A DNA stretch of 64,000 bases. Source: an uncultured Bacteroidia bacterium. Its GTDB lineage: Bacteria > Bacteroidota > Bacteroidia > Bacteroidales > ML635J-15. A model generated the notes under the pieces. The model searched no databases, was not told the origin of the DNA, and saw nothing but the letters and a program-made list of their open reading frames with translations. Positions 1-8,596 of the stretch are shown here, piece by piece (within the stretch, counting starts at the first letter, position 1; each line of letters opens with the position of its first letter). The translations under genes were made by a program, and so were the position numbers. The stretch spans positions 171,966 to 235,965 of the forward strand of contig CADCCZ010000005.1 of assembly GCA_902800045.1 (NCBI GenBank). Direction: 5' to 3'.

Positions 1-2
1 CA

Positions 3-386
3 ATCACTGTTGATGGAGAAGAAGTCGAACTGCCCGAAATTTACCCTCTTATCTCATACACATATACATTCGAACCAGTAACGGCAAACCATACTCTTGT
101 CGTAACGTTCGTTTATGTGGATTCTTACGATTTGCTTGACAACGCAGGTTCAATTTCGGTTTATCCGAACCCGAACAACGGTACGTTCAACATCGATTTC
201 AGCAGCATTGAAGGCGACGCAACCTATCAGATCGTCAACGCTAGCGGAGCAGTTGTCGAAACTCACGACATCAACGTGATAAATGGTGCAACTACTAACT
301 TCAACCATAATCTTGCTGCAGGAACTTACTTTGTAAGAATCATCAACGGCGACAAGGTTTATGTTGAGCAAATTGTTGTTGAATAA
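3..386 (+). CDS. T9SS-sorted surface protein, C-terminal part only
   Basis: This reading frame is open from the window edge, so the 5' end lies outside. The visible 127 residues hold the end of a beta-rich repeat (FEPVTANHTL, similar to the divergent InlB-type repeats in the paralogs at 47 and 52 kb). A type IX secretion sorting domain follows, with SVYPNPNNGTFNIDFS and a C-terminus of GDKVYVEQIVVE. In the family this domain directs passage across the outer membrane and cell-surface attachment. The C-terminus is very similar to those of the genes ending at 2375, 52092 and 56618. Bases 33-99 are repeated exactly at 2025-2091 in the next gene. The nature of the missing N-terminal part is unknown but is probably adhesin-like, as in the paralogs. 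Confidence 0.85.
   Translation: MTVDGEEVELPEIYPLISYTYTFEPVTANHTLVVTFVYVDSYDLLDNAGSISVYPNPNNGTFNIDFSSIEGDATYQIVNASGAVVETHDINVINGATTNFNHNLAAGTYFVRIINGDKVYVEQIVVE
33..99 (+). repeat. 67-bp exact direct repeat, copy 1
   Basis: This tract is identical to 2025-2091 in the neighbouring paralog, while the sequence on both sides diverges. Here it is read in the frame giving PEIYPLIS, continuous with the rest of the gene. The exact identity inside otherwise clearly diverged coding sequence suggests recent recombination or gene conversion. Confidence 0.9.
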
Positions 387-443
387 TAATTAGCACAATC
401 TAAATTTTTTGTCTTTTTATTGTTATATAAATAACAAAAAAAT

Positions 444-451
444 TATATTTG
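444..451 (+). promoter_or_regulatory. Bacteroidetes -7 promoter box
   Basis: TATATTTG matches the TAnnTTTG consensus of the phylum's primary sigma factor. It lies 96 nt before the ATG at 548, which predicts a leader of about 90 nt, as for the paralogs at 47287 and 52332. Confidence 0.6.
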
Positions 452-503
452 CATCATATTTGGATGGTTTGTGTTAGGTGCATATATTTGAAATAAAAAT
501 TTT

Positions 504-547
504 TAAAGCCGAAGGCTCCAATGGTATATAACAGGAGATATATAACA
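504..547 (+). promoter_or_regulatory. Conserved 44-nt leader element of T9SS adhesin paralogs, copy 1
   Basis: This stretch aligns without gaps to 47243-47286 and 52288-52331, each ending at the base before the start codon. The conserved parts are TAAAGCCGA, then a variable block, then CC(A/G)ATGG(C/T)ATATAAC(A/T)GG. The inner ATG (521) is exactly 27 nt upstream of the signal-peptide ATG in all three. In this copy AGCC-GAA-GGCT could form a short hairpin. The function is unknown; a translational or RNA-based control element is an inference. Confidence 0.7.
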
Positions 548-2122
548 ATGAAAAAACTATTATTAAATTTACTCCTGTTGTTTGCAATGGCATTCGGGGC
601 AGTCGCTCAAACATGTCCAGGACCGATAAATGTGATGGTTAATAATGTTGAGGCTACTACAGCATCTGTTTCTTGGACACCGATAGGATCAGAAACATCT
701 TGGCAGATTTGTGTAAATGGTAACGAAGAAAACATTATCAATGTTACTGAAACCACATATCTTATTGCAAATCTTGACGATGAAACTGATTATACAGTAA
801 AGGTTCGTGCAAATTGCGGAGAAGAACAGAGCAGTTGGGAAGAAGTGTCATTCACCACTCTTTCATCATGTCCAGATCCTGAAAATTATGAAATTGAAGA
901 AATAACCAATGCTTCAGTAACCATAAGCTGGGATGGAACAGCCAACAGTTATGCGGTTCGCTACGCTCCCGCAAATATAGTGTTGTACGAGGACTTTGAA
1001 AACGGAATGCCCGCAGGCTGGACAACAGTTGATGCAGATGGCGATGGTCATAACTGGATTATTTCGAGCAATTTAACTTCTGGTTCCGCAAATGTATATG
1101 GACACAACGGCACAGGGAATGCGATTACATCACAGTCATACGATTACAATGATGGTGCCTTGCATCCTAACAACTGGTTGATTACTTCGGCTATTGAGTT
1201 GCCTTCTAATGCTAATATGATTGACCTTCAGTTCTACGCTTCGGCACAAGATATGGCGTTTCCAGCAGAACATTATGGTGTATATGTTTCAACAACGACA
1301 ACAGAACTTTCCGCTTTCACATTGTTGTGGGAAGAAACTATGGATTCTAATGGTGGAACTCATAGATATGTAGGAACATGGGGCGAGAAAAATACCGATC
1401 TTACCGCATACGCTGGACAGACTGTTTATATTGCATTGCGTCACTTCAATACATCCGATCAGTTCTATCTAAATGTTGATGAATTCGCTGTATATGCAGC
1501 AATGCCTGAGGATTGGACAGTAGTAAATACAACCGAAACATCAATTGAATTGACAGGTTTGAATGCCAATACCACTTACTTGTATCAGTTGAATAGTATT
1601 TGCAATAGAGATCATAACAATACATGGACTACAAGTACATTCACAACAGACCAGAATACTTACACAATCACAGCAAGAGCTAGTGAAGGTGGGTCAATCA
1701 CCCCCGAAGGTGTAGTCGTTGTAAATGCAAGTACAGATGCTACATTCACAATATTAGCAAACGAAGGCTACAGACTGGTTAGTGTAATAGTTGATGCAAA
1801 TACTGAAAATGAAGAAGATGTTACAGGACAATGTACAGGATCGCTTATTGAGCCTGCTTACACATTCACGAATGTAAATGCAAACCACACTATTGATGCA
1901 ACTTTCGAGGCAATACCTGCTACCACCTACACAATCACAGTCGAGGTTGAAGGTGTCGATTGGGATTGGGGGTGGTATTACGGACGAGTCACATACAATG
2001 GCGAATACGTTACCGCTCCTATCACCCGAAATTTACCCTCTTATCTCATACACATATACATTCGAACCAGTAACGGCAAACCATACTCTTGCAATAACAT
2101 TCGTTTTTGTAAGTTCGGCTGA
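548..2122 (+). CDS. T9SS adhesin-like protein (FN3, cleaved-adhesin), frame-disrupted at its 3' end
   Basis: Start chosen at 548, where a clean signal peptide begins (MKKLLLNLLLLFAMAFGAVAQ); an in-frame ATG at 521 adds nine residues and belongs to the conserved leader. Domains: fibronectin type III (about 25-108), a cleaved-adhesin/choice-of-anchor J domain (about 147-316; EDFENGMPAGW, then GEKNTDLTAYAGQTVY) like those of Porphyromonas gingipain adhesins, and InlB-like repeats from about 376. At base 2025 the frame shifts relative to the paralogs. The protein then runs through about 32 residues of foreign frame and stops at 2122. It therefore lacks the T9SS sorting domain, which survives in another frame to 2375. 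The product may reach the periplasm but would not be expected to reach the surface. Confidence 0.75.
   Translation: MKKLLLNLLLLFAMAFGAVAQTCPGPINVMVNNVEATTASVSWTPIGSETSWQICVNGNEENIINVTETTYLIANLDDETDYTVKVRANCGEEQSSWEEVSFTTLSSCPDPENYEIEEITNASVTISWDGTANSYAVRYAPANIVLYEDFENGMPAGWTTVDADGDGHNWIISSNLTSGSANVYGHNGTGNAITSQSYDYNDGALHPNNWLITSAIELPSNANMIDLQFYASAQDMAFPAEHYGVYVSTTTTELSAFTLLWEETMDSNGGTHRYVGTWGEKNTDLTAYAGQTVYIALRHFNTSDQFYLNVDEFAVYAAMPEDWTVVNTTETSIELTGLNANTTYLYQLNSICNRDHNNTWTTSTFTTDQNTYTITARASEGGSITPEGVVVVNASTDATFTILANEGYRLVSVIVDANTENEEDVTGQCTGSLIEPAYTFTNVNANHTIDATFEAIPATTYTITVEVEGVDWDWGWYYGRVTYNGEYVTAPITRNLPSYLIHIYIRTSNGKPYSCNNIRFCKFG
2025..2091 (+). repeat. 67-bp exact direct repeat, copy 2
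   Basis: Identical to 33-99. The repeat begins exactly at the point where the host gene changes frame, which marks it as the recombination or misassembly junction. Confidence 0.9.
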
Positions 2123-2375
2123 TTTGCTTGATGATAGTTCAATGGCAATCTACCCGAATCCGAACAACGGTATGTTCAGCATCGACTTCAGCAACATTGA
2201 GGGTGATGCAACCTACCAGATTATCAATGCAAACGGTGCAGTAGTTGAAACTCGCGACATCAATGTAACTAATGGTGAAAACAAGATGTTCAACCATAAC
2301 CTCTCCGCTGGCACATATTTCATAAGAATCATCAACGGCGACAAGGTTTATATTGAGCAAATTGTTGTTGAATAA
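2025..2375 (+). pseudogene. Detached T9SS sorting domain of the preceding gene
   Basis: In this frame the sequence continues the preceding gene: PEIYPLISYTYTFEPVTANH, then MAIYPNPNNGMFSIDFSN, ending GDKVYIEQIVVE. It has no credible start of its own and no signal peptide. Compared with the paralog at 52332, the EGATP-type stretch of a few dozen codons that should precede it is missing. The break therefore looks like an out-of-frame deletion or recombination rather than a one-base error. An assembly artefact at the repeat cannot be excluded. Confidence 0.75.
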
Positions 2376-2393
2376 TATATCAATAGCGGATAC

Positions 2394-2423
2394 AAAAGAC
2401 TGCTTTCGGGCAGTCTTTTTTTT
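2394..2423 (+). terminator. Rho-independent terminator
   Basis: AAAAGACTGC pairs with GCAGTCTTTT across a short loop (TTTCGG) and is followed by a T-run. It lies just after the T9SS gene remnant and before the cysS promoter. Confidence 0.9.
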
Positions 2424-2460
2424 ATTCAGGCAACCGAATATCAGTTGACAATTTTTTATT

Positions 2461-2468
2461 TAACTTTG
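2461..2468 (+). promoter_or_regulatory. -7 promoter box of cysS
   Basis: TAACTTTG fits TAnnTTTG. A TTGACA at 2444 is near the expected -33 spacing. The box is 31 nt from the cysS ATG. Confidence 0.65.
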
Positions 2469-2491
2469 CGCAAAATTTAAAATTTACAGTC

Positions 2492-3982
2492 ATGGAAGGA
2501 AAACTTTACCTATATAACACTCTTTCGAGAATGAAGGAGGTATTCAAGCCAATAAAACCGCCATTCGTTGGAATGTATGTCTGCGGTCCTACAGTTTACG
2601 GCGATGCACATCTGGGACACGCACGTCCAGCTATCACTTTCGACCTTTTGTTCCGCACGCTCATGGCTTTGGGCTACAAGGTTCGCTATGTGCGCAACAT
2701 CACCGATGTTGGTCACCTCGAACACGATGCCGATGAAGGCGAGGACAAGATTGCAAAGAAGGCTCGTCTCGAACAGCTTGAGCCAATGGAAGTTGCACAG
2801 TACTACACCAACCGCTACCATCACGCAATGGAGAAGTTGAATGTGCTTCCGCCGAGCATCGAGCCGCACGCATCAGGACATATACCCGAGCAAATCAAGT
2901 TTGTGGAAAAGATTCTCGAAGCTGGCTATGCCTACGTAAGCGAAGGCTCGGTTTACTTCGATGTGGAAAAGTACAACAAGGATTTCCATTACGGCAAACT
3001 TTCGGGTCGCAACATCGAAGAACTTCTCGAAACCACCCGCGAACTCGACGGTCAGAGCGAAAAGCGCCGCAGCGTGGACTTTGCATTGTGGAAAAAGGCA
3101 GCCCCAGAACACATCATGCGCTGGGAATCGCCGTGGAGCGACGGTTTCCCCGGCTGGCACATGGAATGCTCGGCAATGGGTACCAAGTACTTGGGCGAAG
3201 AATTCGACATACACGGCGGCGGCATGGACTTGATGTTCCCCCACCACGAATGCGAAATTGCACAATCGACAGCAGCACTCGGACACGAGTCGGTACACTA
3301 CTGGGTTCACAACAACATGATTACCATCGACGGACAGAAGATGGGCAAGTCGTTGGGCAACTTCATCACGCTTGATGAATTTTTCAACGGTACATCGCAC
3401 AAGAATGCCGAAGGCAAAGAACTGATAGAGAAGGCTTATTCGCCAATGACAATCAGATTCTTCATACTTCAGGCACATTACCGCGGCACACTCGATTTCT
3501 CGAACGAAGCACTGCAGTCGGCAGAAAAAGGCCTTGCTAGGCTTATGGAAGCATACGCACGTCTCGGAAAACTTACCGCATCGGACACATCAACTGTGGA
3601 CGTCAAGGACTTGCGCAAGAAGTGCGAAGAAGCACTACTCGACGACCTCAATACCCCAATCGTTATTTCGCACCTCTTCGATGCCACAAAGGCAATAAAC
3701 ACAGTTGCCGACGGCAAGGGCACAATCTCGAAGGAAGACCTTGAGGAACTGCGCAGCACGTTCAAGCTGTTTGTAGAAGACATTCTCGGTCTACAAGTTG
3801 CCGAAAGTGGCGACAACGGCAAATTAGACGCCTACAAGAAAGCCGTCGACCTGCTCCTGAACATCCGCCTCGAAGCCAAGCAGAACAAGGATTGGGCTAC
3901 CAGCGACAAGATTCGCAATGAGCTCACCGCCTTGGGCTTCAACATAAAGGACAAGAAGGACGGATTCGAATGGGATTTGTAG
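2492..3982 (+). CDS. cysS: Cysteine--tRNA ligase
   Basis: Class I aminoacyl-tRNA synthetase that charges tRNA-Cys in the cytoplasm. The 496 residues match the family over full length. The HIGH signature is HLGH at 40-43, just after C31, a likely zinc ligand. WHMECSA (about 222-228) and FPHHECE supply the other zinc-site residues. The KMSKS loop is KMGKS at 283-287. The gene stands alone with its own promoter. It is followed by a GGCT-rich repeat region rather than a clean terminator. Confidence 0.97.
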   Translation: MEGKLYLYNTLSRMKEVFKPIKPPFVGMYVCGPTVYGDAHLGHARPAITFDLLFRTLMALGYKVRYVRNITDVGHLEHDADEGEDKIAKKARLEQLEPMEVAQYYTNRYHHAMEKLNVLPPSIEPHASGHIPEQIKFVEKILEAGYAYVSEGSVYFDVEKYNKDFHYGKLSGRNIEELLETTRELDGQSEKRRSVDFALWKKAAPEHIMRWESPWSDGFPGWHMECSAMGTKYLGEEFDIHGGGMDLMFPHHECEIAQSTAALGHESVHYWVHNNMITIDGQKMGKSLGNFITLDEFFNGTSHKNAEGKELIEKAYSPMTIRFFILQAHYRGTLDFSNEALQSAEKGLARLMEAYARLGKLTASDTSTVDVKDLRKKCEEALLDDLNTPIVISHLFDATKAINTVADGKGTISKEDLEELRSTFKLFVEDILGLQVAESGDNGKLDAYKKAVDLLLNIRLEAKQNKDWATSDKIRNELTALGFNIKDKKDGFEWDL

Positions 3983-4080
3983 GAGGCAAACAGGCTAAAA
4001 GGCTAGCAGGCTCGCAGGCTAACAGTCCAGCTGGCGAAAAAGCTAGCAGACCAAAAGCGACGCACTGCAAGCCTACAAAA
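3983..4080. repeat. GGCT-rich intergenic repeat region
   Basis: Beginning right after the cysS stop codon, units such as CAGGCTAAAAGGCTAGCAGG follow each other with 7-8 nt spacing. Similar GGCT, CTGCAAG and TTAGCC strings occur after other genes (7501, 18485, 24406, 29027, 29737, 37095). No protein-coding signal is seen. Confidence 0.6.
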
Positions 4081-4123
4081 CACAAACAAACGCCTAAGGA
4101 ACAAAATAAATTTAAAATTATAC

Positions 4124-4143
4124 GGACGCAATTCGTTGCGTCC
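4124..4143. repeat. Dispersed GACGCAA/TTGCGTC palindrome
   Basis: GGACGCAA and TTGCGTCC form an 8-bp stem around TTCG. It belongs to a family of intergenic palindromes seen also at 14351, 25677, 25765, 32579 and 52148. It sits 20 nt before the next start codon. Confidence 0.75.
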
Positions 4144-4163
4144 CTTTCAAAAAAATAAATAAT

Positions 4164-7100
4164 ATGAAGAAATTTATACCTATCGTTTTACTCGCACTTT
4201 TATGCAATATTGCTTTCGCACAGCAAGACACCACAGCCATTTTCAAGAAGTTTCAGGAACAAATGAACGATGCCGATTACCAAGGATTGTTCGGCGATTT
4301 CGATGAAGCTGTAAAATTGTACGACAAGGCAATCGCCACCGCCAAGAGCGTCAACAACGGTTACAATATGCATTATGTTGATGCATTACTCTCTGTAGGC
4401 GATATGTTTTACTTTGTAGGCGATAACCATACTGCATTGAAATACTTTTTGCCGGCATTGGAAGTTATTGAAAAACTTCTAGGGAAAGACGATCCCAAAT
4501 ATGCCGAAACCCTGTTTAGTATCGGATACTCATACTATCATGACAAGGACAACCAAACTGCCTTGAAATATTACATGGAGTTGCTGGATATATATAAGAA
4601 AAACATCGGCACAAAGACTTATGAGTATTCTGAGACATTACACTCCATTGGCTTATTATATGTCCAAATGGAAAATTACAAGGAAGCATTGCCTTATTTT
4701 TTGCAGTATGCTAGCATTCAGAAGAAAACTCTTGGCAAAAAAGGATCAACAATAGAACAGATATTTAATAGTCAGGAGTTGAAAGAATATTTACAATCCG
4801 ACACCGACACCCCTCCACAAGATCCTGATTATGCATCAACATTAGACGAAATCGGTTATATATACGAAGCTTTGGGCGACTATAGAAACGCAATGAAATT
4901 CTATAAGCAATCGATGGATATAAGGAAAAAAGTATTGGGAGTTGACAATCCTAACTACGCAACGTCAATTATCAATATATGTTATGTATATTACAATTTA
5001 GGCGACTGGCAAACGGCATTGAAGTATTTGTTGCAAGTAAAAAAGATGATGGAAAAGGATTTACGAGAAAGAGACCCCCAATACGCTGCCCTACATAGTG
5101 ATATAGGTTCGGCATATAGAGAAGCCGGCGACTTCCAGAATGCATTGAAATACACTATGAAATCGTTAGAAATAAGGCAACAGATACTCGATTACCATAT
5201 AGCCATTAAACATCCGGATGTAACGCTTGGAGACTCGTATCGCGATGCAATTTCAAGGGTGTACAACAATCTTGGCATAATATACAGTGGCATGGGCGAC
5301 TACAAGACAGCCTTCAAATATTATTCGCTGGCGCTGGAAATCATGAAACAGAAATCGATTCAAACAGATGAAGATATTAGCTATGCGACCTCGGTTGACA
5401 ATTTAGGCGGCTGCTACCAAAATCTGGAAGACTATAAGAATGCGATAGTATGCTATAAAAAGGCTATGGAAATCAGAAAGCGACTTCAAGGCGAGGAACA
5501 TCCCGACTATGCATATTCGCTAAGCCATATCGGAACCATTTACAGGTTAATGAAAGATTACCAAAACGCCTTGAAATATCATACCCAGGCACTGGAAATA
5601 AGGAAAAAAGTATTTGGCACAAAACATCCCGACTATTCTTCGTCACTAGCACATTTGGGTAACATTTACGACGATATGGGCGACTACCAGAATGCACTGA
5701 AATACCATAAGCAAGCTATGGAAATATACAAGAAGGTTTATGGTGAAAAACATACCTATTATGCTGTTTCGCTCAGCAATATCGGCTTCGTTTACAACAA
5801 TATGGGCGACTACCAGAATGCAATAAAGACAAACAAGCTCGCTACCGAAATTCACAAGGACAACCTGATAAGGAACTTTTCGTTCATGACCGCACACGAA
5901 CGCGAAGCATACTGGGACGAAATGAACGACCTTTTCACACGAAATATCCAATATATGTCGCATCTGCCTAATGATACGATGGCAACAACGACAGCATACA
6001 ACACCGAAATCATCGCAAAAGGTCTTCTGCTTGCTTCCGAAATAAACATCGCCAACGTAATAATGGAGAGTGGCAACCAGTCGCTTATTGACGAGTTCGA
6101 AAACCTAAAAGACATGCACCTCCAGCTCAACAAGGAACTGGAACGTCCAGTTGACGAACGTGTTTACAACTGCGATTCGCTCGAAGACGAAATCAAGAAA
6201 ATAGAAAGGCATGTCATGGAATCGTGCAAGGAGTTCGGTGACGTAACCAATTTCCTGAAAATCGACTGGAAAACAATACAGAACTCGATGAAGAATAACG
6301 ATGTCGCAATAGAATTCGCCAACTATAAGGAAAGCGATACTACAAAATTTGTCGCACTTGTGCTTACAAAAGGTATGAATGCTCCAGTATGCGTTCCACT
6401 GTTCACAGAGAATGATATTAAGAAACTGCAACGTGGCGTAGCCCCATCAAAGCAGGAAGAACAAAAAGAAGATGAAAATCGCGGTGCATTCGGAATTTCG
6501 TCGAAACGACAGGGGATCTACGAATCTACAGGACTTTACAATATACTTTGGAAGCCATTGGAGAAATACTTCCCAGAAAATCCGCGTATCTACTTTGCTC
6601 CGGCTGGAATGTTGCATCAGGTGGCAATTGAGTATGCTCCAACAGGAGACGGCAAGCTAATTTCCGACAAATACGAAATATATCGTGTATCATCGACACG
6701 TTTCCTTGCATTAGACTATATGCCAAAGCAGATGAAAAGCACAGTCCTGTATGGTGGCGTTTACTACGATAGCGACACTACCACAATGAAAAAGGAAAGC
6801 AAACGCTACTCTACACGCAATACTGGCTATTCGTCGTTTGCCGCCTTTAACGCAGGCGAAGAACGAGGAAGCCTCAACTATCTGCCTGGCACCAAGACCG
6901 AAGTCGAAGACATCATAGGAAAACTGAAGAAGAACAAGATAAAGACTACCCTCTACGAAGGCTCGCAAGCCAACGAAGAATCGTTCAAGGCTCTGTCGGG
7001 TAGCGACATAACAACTCTTCATATTGCAACCCATGGTTTCTTCCTGCCAACCGACGAGAAGTTGCCGGGCGACCAGGCATTAATTCAGTCGGGACTATTG

Positions 7101-7499
7101 CTGTCGGGTGCAAATTTTGCTTGGCAAAACATGCCACTTCCAGAAGGCATCGAAGACGGTATTTTGACAGCCAAGGAAATCAGCTTTATGGACTTGCGCA
7201 AGACCGACCTGGTTGTTCTTTCGGCTTGTCAGACAGCCCTGGGTGAAATCACTGGTGAAGGTGTATTTGGTTTGCAGCGTGGCTTCAAGAAGGCAGGTGC
7301 ACGCACAATTATAATGAGCCTCTGGCCTGTGGATGACAATGCTACCCTACTGATGATGACGGAGTTCTACAACAACCTAACATCTGGCATGTCGAAACGA
7401 GAAGCCTTCCTTGCAGCACAAAACAAGGTTAAGAAAACTAAGGGTTTTGAAAATTCAAGGTATTGGGCAGCGTTCATAATGCTGGATGGAAACGAATAA
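4164..7499 (+). CDS. Exported tetratricopeptide-repeat protein with CHAT peptidase domain
   Basis: 1111 residues. A signal peptide (MKKFIPIVLLALLCNIAFAQ) is followed by a long run of TPRs (about 40-570) of the kinesin-light-chain type, with recurring units like GDYQNALKYHKQAMEIYKK. A linker and a C-terminal CHAT domain (about 785-1108) follow. CHAT is a caspase-like fold (clan CD). The expected dyad is present: H957 in LHIATHGFF and C1022 in VLSACQTALGE. This supports an active cysteine peptidase, although substrate and partner are unknown. The signal peptide places it outside the cytoplasm, whereas the best-studied CHAT proteins act in the cytosol. It is transcribed alone and followed by a terminator. 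Confidence 0.9.
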   Translation: MKKFIPIVLLALLCNIAFAQQDTTAIFKKFQEQMNDADYQGLFGDFDEAVKLYDKAIATAKSVNNGYNMHYVDALLSVGDMFYFVGDNHTALKYFLPALEVIEKLLGKDDPKYAETLFSIGYSYYHDKDNQTALKYYMELLDIYKKNIGTKTYEYSETLHSIGLLYVQMENYKEALPYFLQYASIQKKTLGKKGSTIEQIFNSQELKEYLQSDTDTPPQDPDYASTLDEIGYIYEALGDYRNAMKFYKQSMDIRKKVLGVDNPNYATSIINICYVYYNLGDWQTALKYLLQVKKMMEKDLRERDPQYAALHSDIGSAYREAGDFQNALKYTMKSLEIRQQILDYHIAIKHPDVTLGDSYRDAISRVYNNLGIIYSGMGDYKTAFKYYSLALEIMKQKSIQTDEDISYATSVDNLGGCYQNLEDYKNAIVCYKKAMEIRKRLQGEEHPDYAYSLSHIGTIYRLMKDYQNALKYHTQALEIRKKVFGTKHPDYSSSLAHLGNIYDDMGDYQNALKYHKQAMEIYKKVYGEKHTYYAVSLSNIGFVYNNMGDYQNAIKTNKLATEIHKDNLIRNFSFMTAHEREAYWDEMNDLFTRNIQYMSHLPNDTMATTTAYNTEIIAKGLLLASEINIANVIMESGNQSLIDEFENLKDMHLQLNKELERPVDERVYNCDSLEDEIKKIERHVMESCKEFGDVTNFLKIDWKTIQNSMKNNDVAIEFANYKESDTTKFVALVLTKGMNAPVCVPLFTENDIKKLQRGVAPSKQEEQKEDENRGAFGISSKRQGIYESTGLYNILWKPLEKYFPENPRIYFAPAGMLHQVAIEYAPTGDGKLISDKYEIYRVSSTRFLALDYMPKQMKSTVLYGGVYYDSDTTTMKKESKRYSTRNTGYSSFAAFNAGEERGSLNYLPGTKTEVEDIIGKLKKNKIKTTLYEGSQANEESFKALSGSDITTLHIATHGFFLPTDEKLPGDQALIQSGLLLSGANFAWQNMPLPEGIEDGILTAKEISFMDLRKTDLVVLSACQTALGEITGEGVFGLQRGFKKAGARTIIMSLWPVDDNATLLMMTEFYNNLTSGMSKREAFLAAQNKVKKTKGFENSRYWAAFIMLDGNE

Positions 7500-7505
7500 G
7501 GGGCT

Positions 7506-7565
7506 AAAGGCAAACAGGCTGACGGGCAAGCAGGCAATTCGACTGCAAGCCTGTTAGCCTTTTTC
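7506..7565 (+). terminator. Terminator-like hairpin built from GGCT repeats
   Basis: Bases 7506-7520 and 7548-7562 pair over 15 bp with one mismatch (AAAGGC.AACAGGCT with AGCCTGTTAGCCTTT) and lead into a T-run. This copy suggests that the GGCT repeat family can serve as terminators. Confidence 0.6.
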
Positions 7566-7646
7566 CTGCAAACCTTTGACAATCAAACCATAAAAAAAGT
7601 TTTCAAAAAACAGCAAAATCGTATTTTATTTTTAAAGAAAATGCAA

Positions 7647-7654
7647 TAAATTTG
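7647..7654 (+). promoter_or_regulatory. -7 promoter box of the zapB-like/zapA pair
   Basis: TAAATTTG fits TAnnTTTG and lies 24 nt before the ATG at 7678. Confidence 0.6.
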
Positions 7655-7677
7655 CAGATTGAAAAATTTGGTCTGAA

Positions 7678-7977
7678 ATGGGAGATATTGAATATAGGAC
7701 GCAACTCGAAAATCTTAGTTCCAAAGTGGATAAGATTGTGGCATTCAGCAATTCCCTCATCGAAGAAAATGCCAGATTGAAGAAAGAGATTGGGAACTTG
7801 AATACAGAACTTAATATAAAGAAGGAAAAATTAATTGAAGTAGAAAAAAGATACAATGATTTGAAGCTGGCACAAGCCTTCAGCAGTCCTGTATCGGACG
7901 GCAACAAGGAAGCCAAGCAGAAGATCAACAAAATAATACGGGAAATAGATAGCTGCATTACTCTTTTGAAAAAGTAA
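7678..7977 (+). CDS. Small coiled-coil protein, possibly ZapB-like division factor
   Basis: 99 residues, almost wholly a heptad coiled coil (about 5-65, rich in Leu, Glu and Lys) with a basic C-terminal helix. No signal peptide is seen. It sits 7 nt before zapA, and in Bacteroidetes a short coiled-coil gene commonly precedes zapA. A role as a partner at the division ring is inferred from position and shape, not from a specific motif. Confidence 0.6.
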   Translation: MGDIEYRTQLENLSSKVDKIVAFSNSLIEENARLKKEIGNLNTELNIKKEKLIEVEKRYNDLKLAQAFSSPVSDGNKEAKQKINKIIREIDSCITLLKK

Positions 7978-7984
7978 GTAGAAT

Positions 7985-8341
7985 ATGGAATACAACTCAG
8001 AAATAACGACAAGGACAATAAGCCTATACATAGACGGCAGAAACTACAAGTTAAGCATCCCAAAGGATGACGAAAAAAAGGAAATGCTACTCAGACAGTC
8101 GGCTGAAGTCATGAATTCGTTAATCGAACAAAAAAGAAAAAGTTCCGCAGGAGTCCTCACCGACGACCGCGACATAGTTGTATGGGCACTATTGAATTTT
8201 GTATATAAGACTTTAGGCAACGAAATCAACACCTCCAAGAAAAACGAACAATTGGAGAACTCTATAATAGAGCTAAAAAACTTGAATTTTAGGCTGGAAG
8301 AAATTATCGATTCATTCAACAAGCTGAACATCAAAGAGTAA
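7985..8341 (+). CDS. zapA: Cell division protein ZapA
   Basis: 118 residues. The N-terminal part (SLYIDGRNYKLSIPKDDE) is the ZapA beta-hairpin head with its usual reference to monomer and dimer contacts. The C-terminal half is a long coiled coil. ZapA binds and bundles FtsZ at mid-cell. The gene is translationally close to the upstream coiled-coil gene and is followed by a 6S-like RNA and rny, an arrangement that matches other Bacteroidetes as far as I know it. Confidence 0.88.
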   Translation: MEYNSEITTRTISLYIDGRNYKLSIPKDDEKKEMLLRQSAEVMNSLIEQKRKSSAGVLTDDRDIVVWALLNFVYKTLGNEINTSKKNEQLENSIIELKNLNFRLEEIIDSFNKLNIKE

Positions 8342-8386
8342 ACGTTCTTTAAAATATTATTCGTGGTTTTTTAATATTACCCGTAT

Positions 8387-8562
8387 AAGTCTTTAAGAGG
8401 CTGAAAAACTTAACATTTAAAAATAATTGGAGCAACTCTCTGATTATGTACGACAGGCCTTATGGCTAGCAATAGCCAGTTGCTTTGCAACCGTTGGAAG
8501 CCGGAAGTAGTTTGGAGGCTCCGCCCATACGTATCTAGGGTTTTTTTCACGGTTAAAGACTT
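8387..8562 (+). ncRNA. ssrS: 6S RNA candidate (SsrS)
   Basis: This non-coding interval of about 250 nt lies between zapA and rny. Its ends, 8387-8396 and 8553-8562, are perfectly complementary over 10 nt (AAGTCTTTAA with TTAAAGACTT), enclosing about 176 nt, a typical 6S size. Further internal pairing is visible (GGAGGCTCC, TGGCTAGCAATAGCCA). A GC-poor T-rich run follows at 8563-8582. 6S RNA imitates an open promoter and binds RNA polymerase in stationary phase. The identity rests on location, size and closing stem; a covariance-model search would decide it. Confidence 0.62.
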
Positions 8563-8596
8563 TGCGGGTTTTTTGTTTTATTTTTAAATTATATAT

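Noticed and set aside
3970-4158. Small frame overlapping the end of cysS
   Set aside because: It consists of GGCT repeat DNA (repeated Lys-Ala-Ser-type codons) and has no homology or start context.
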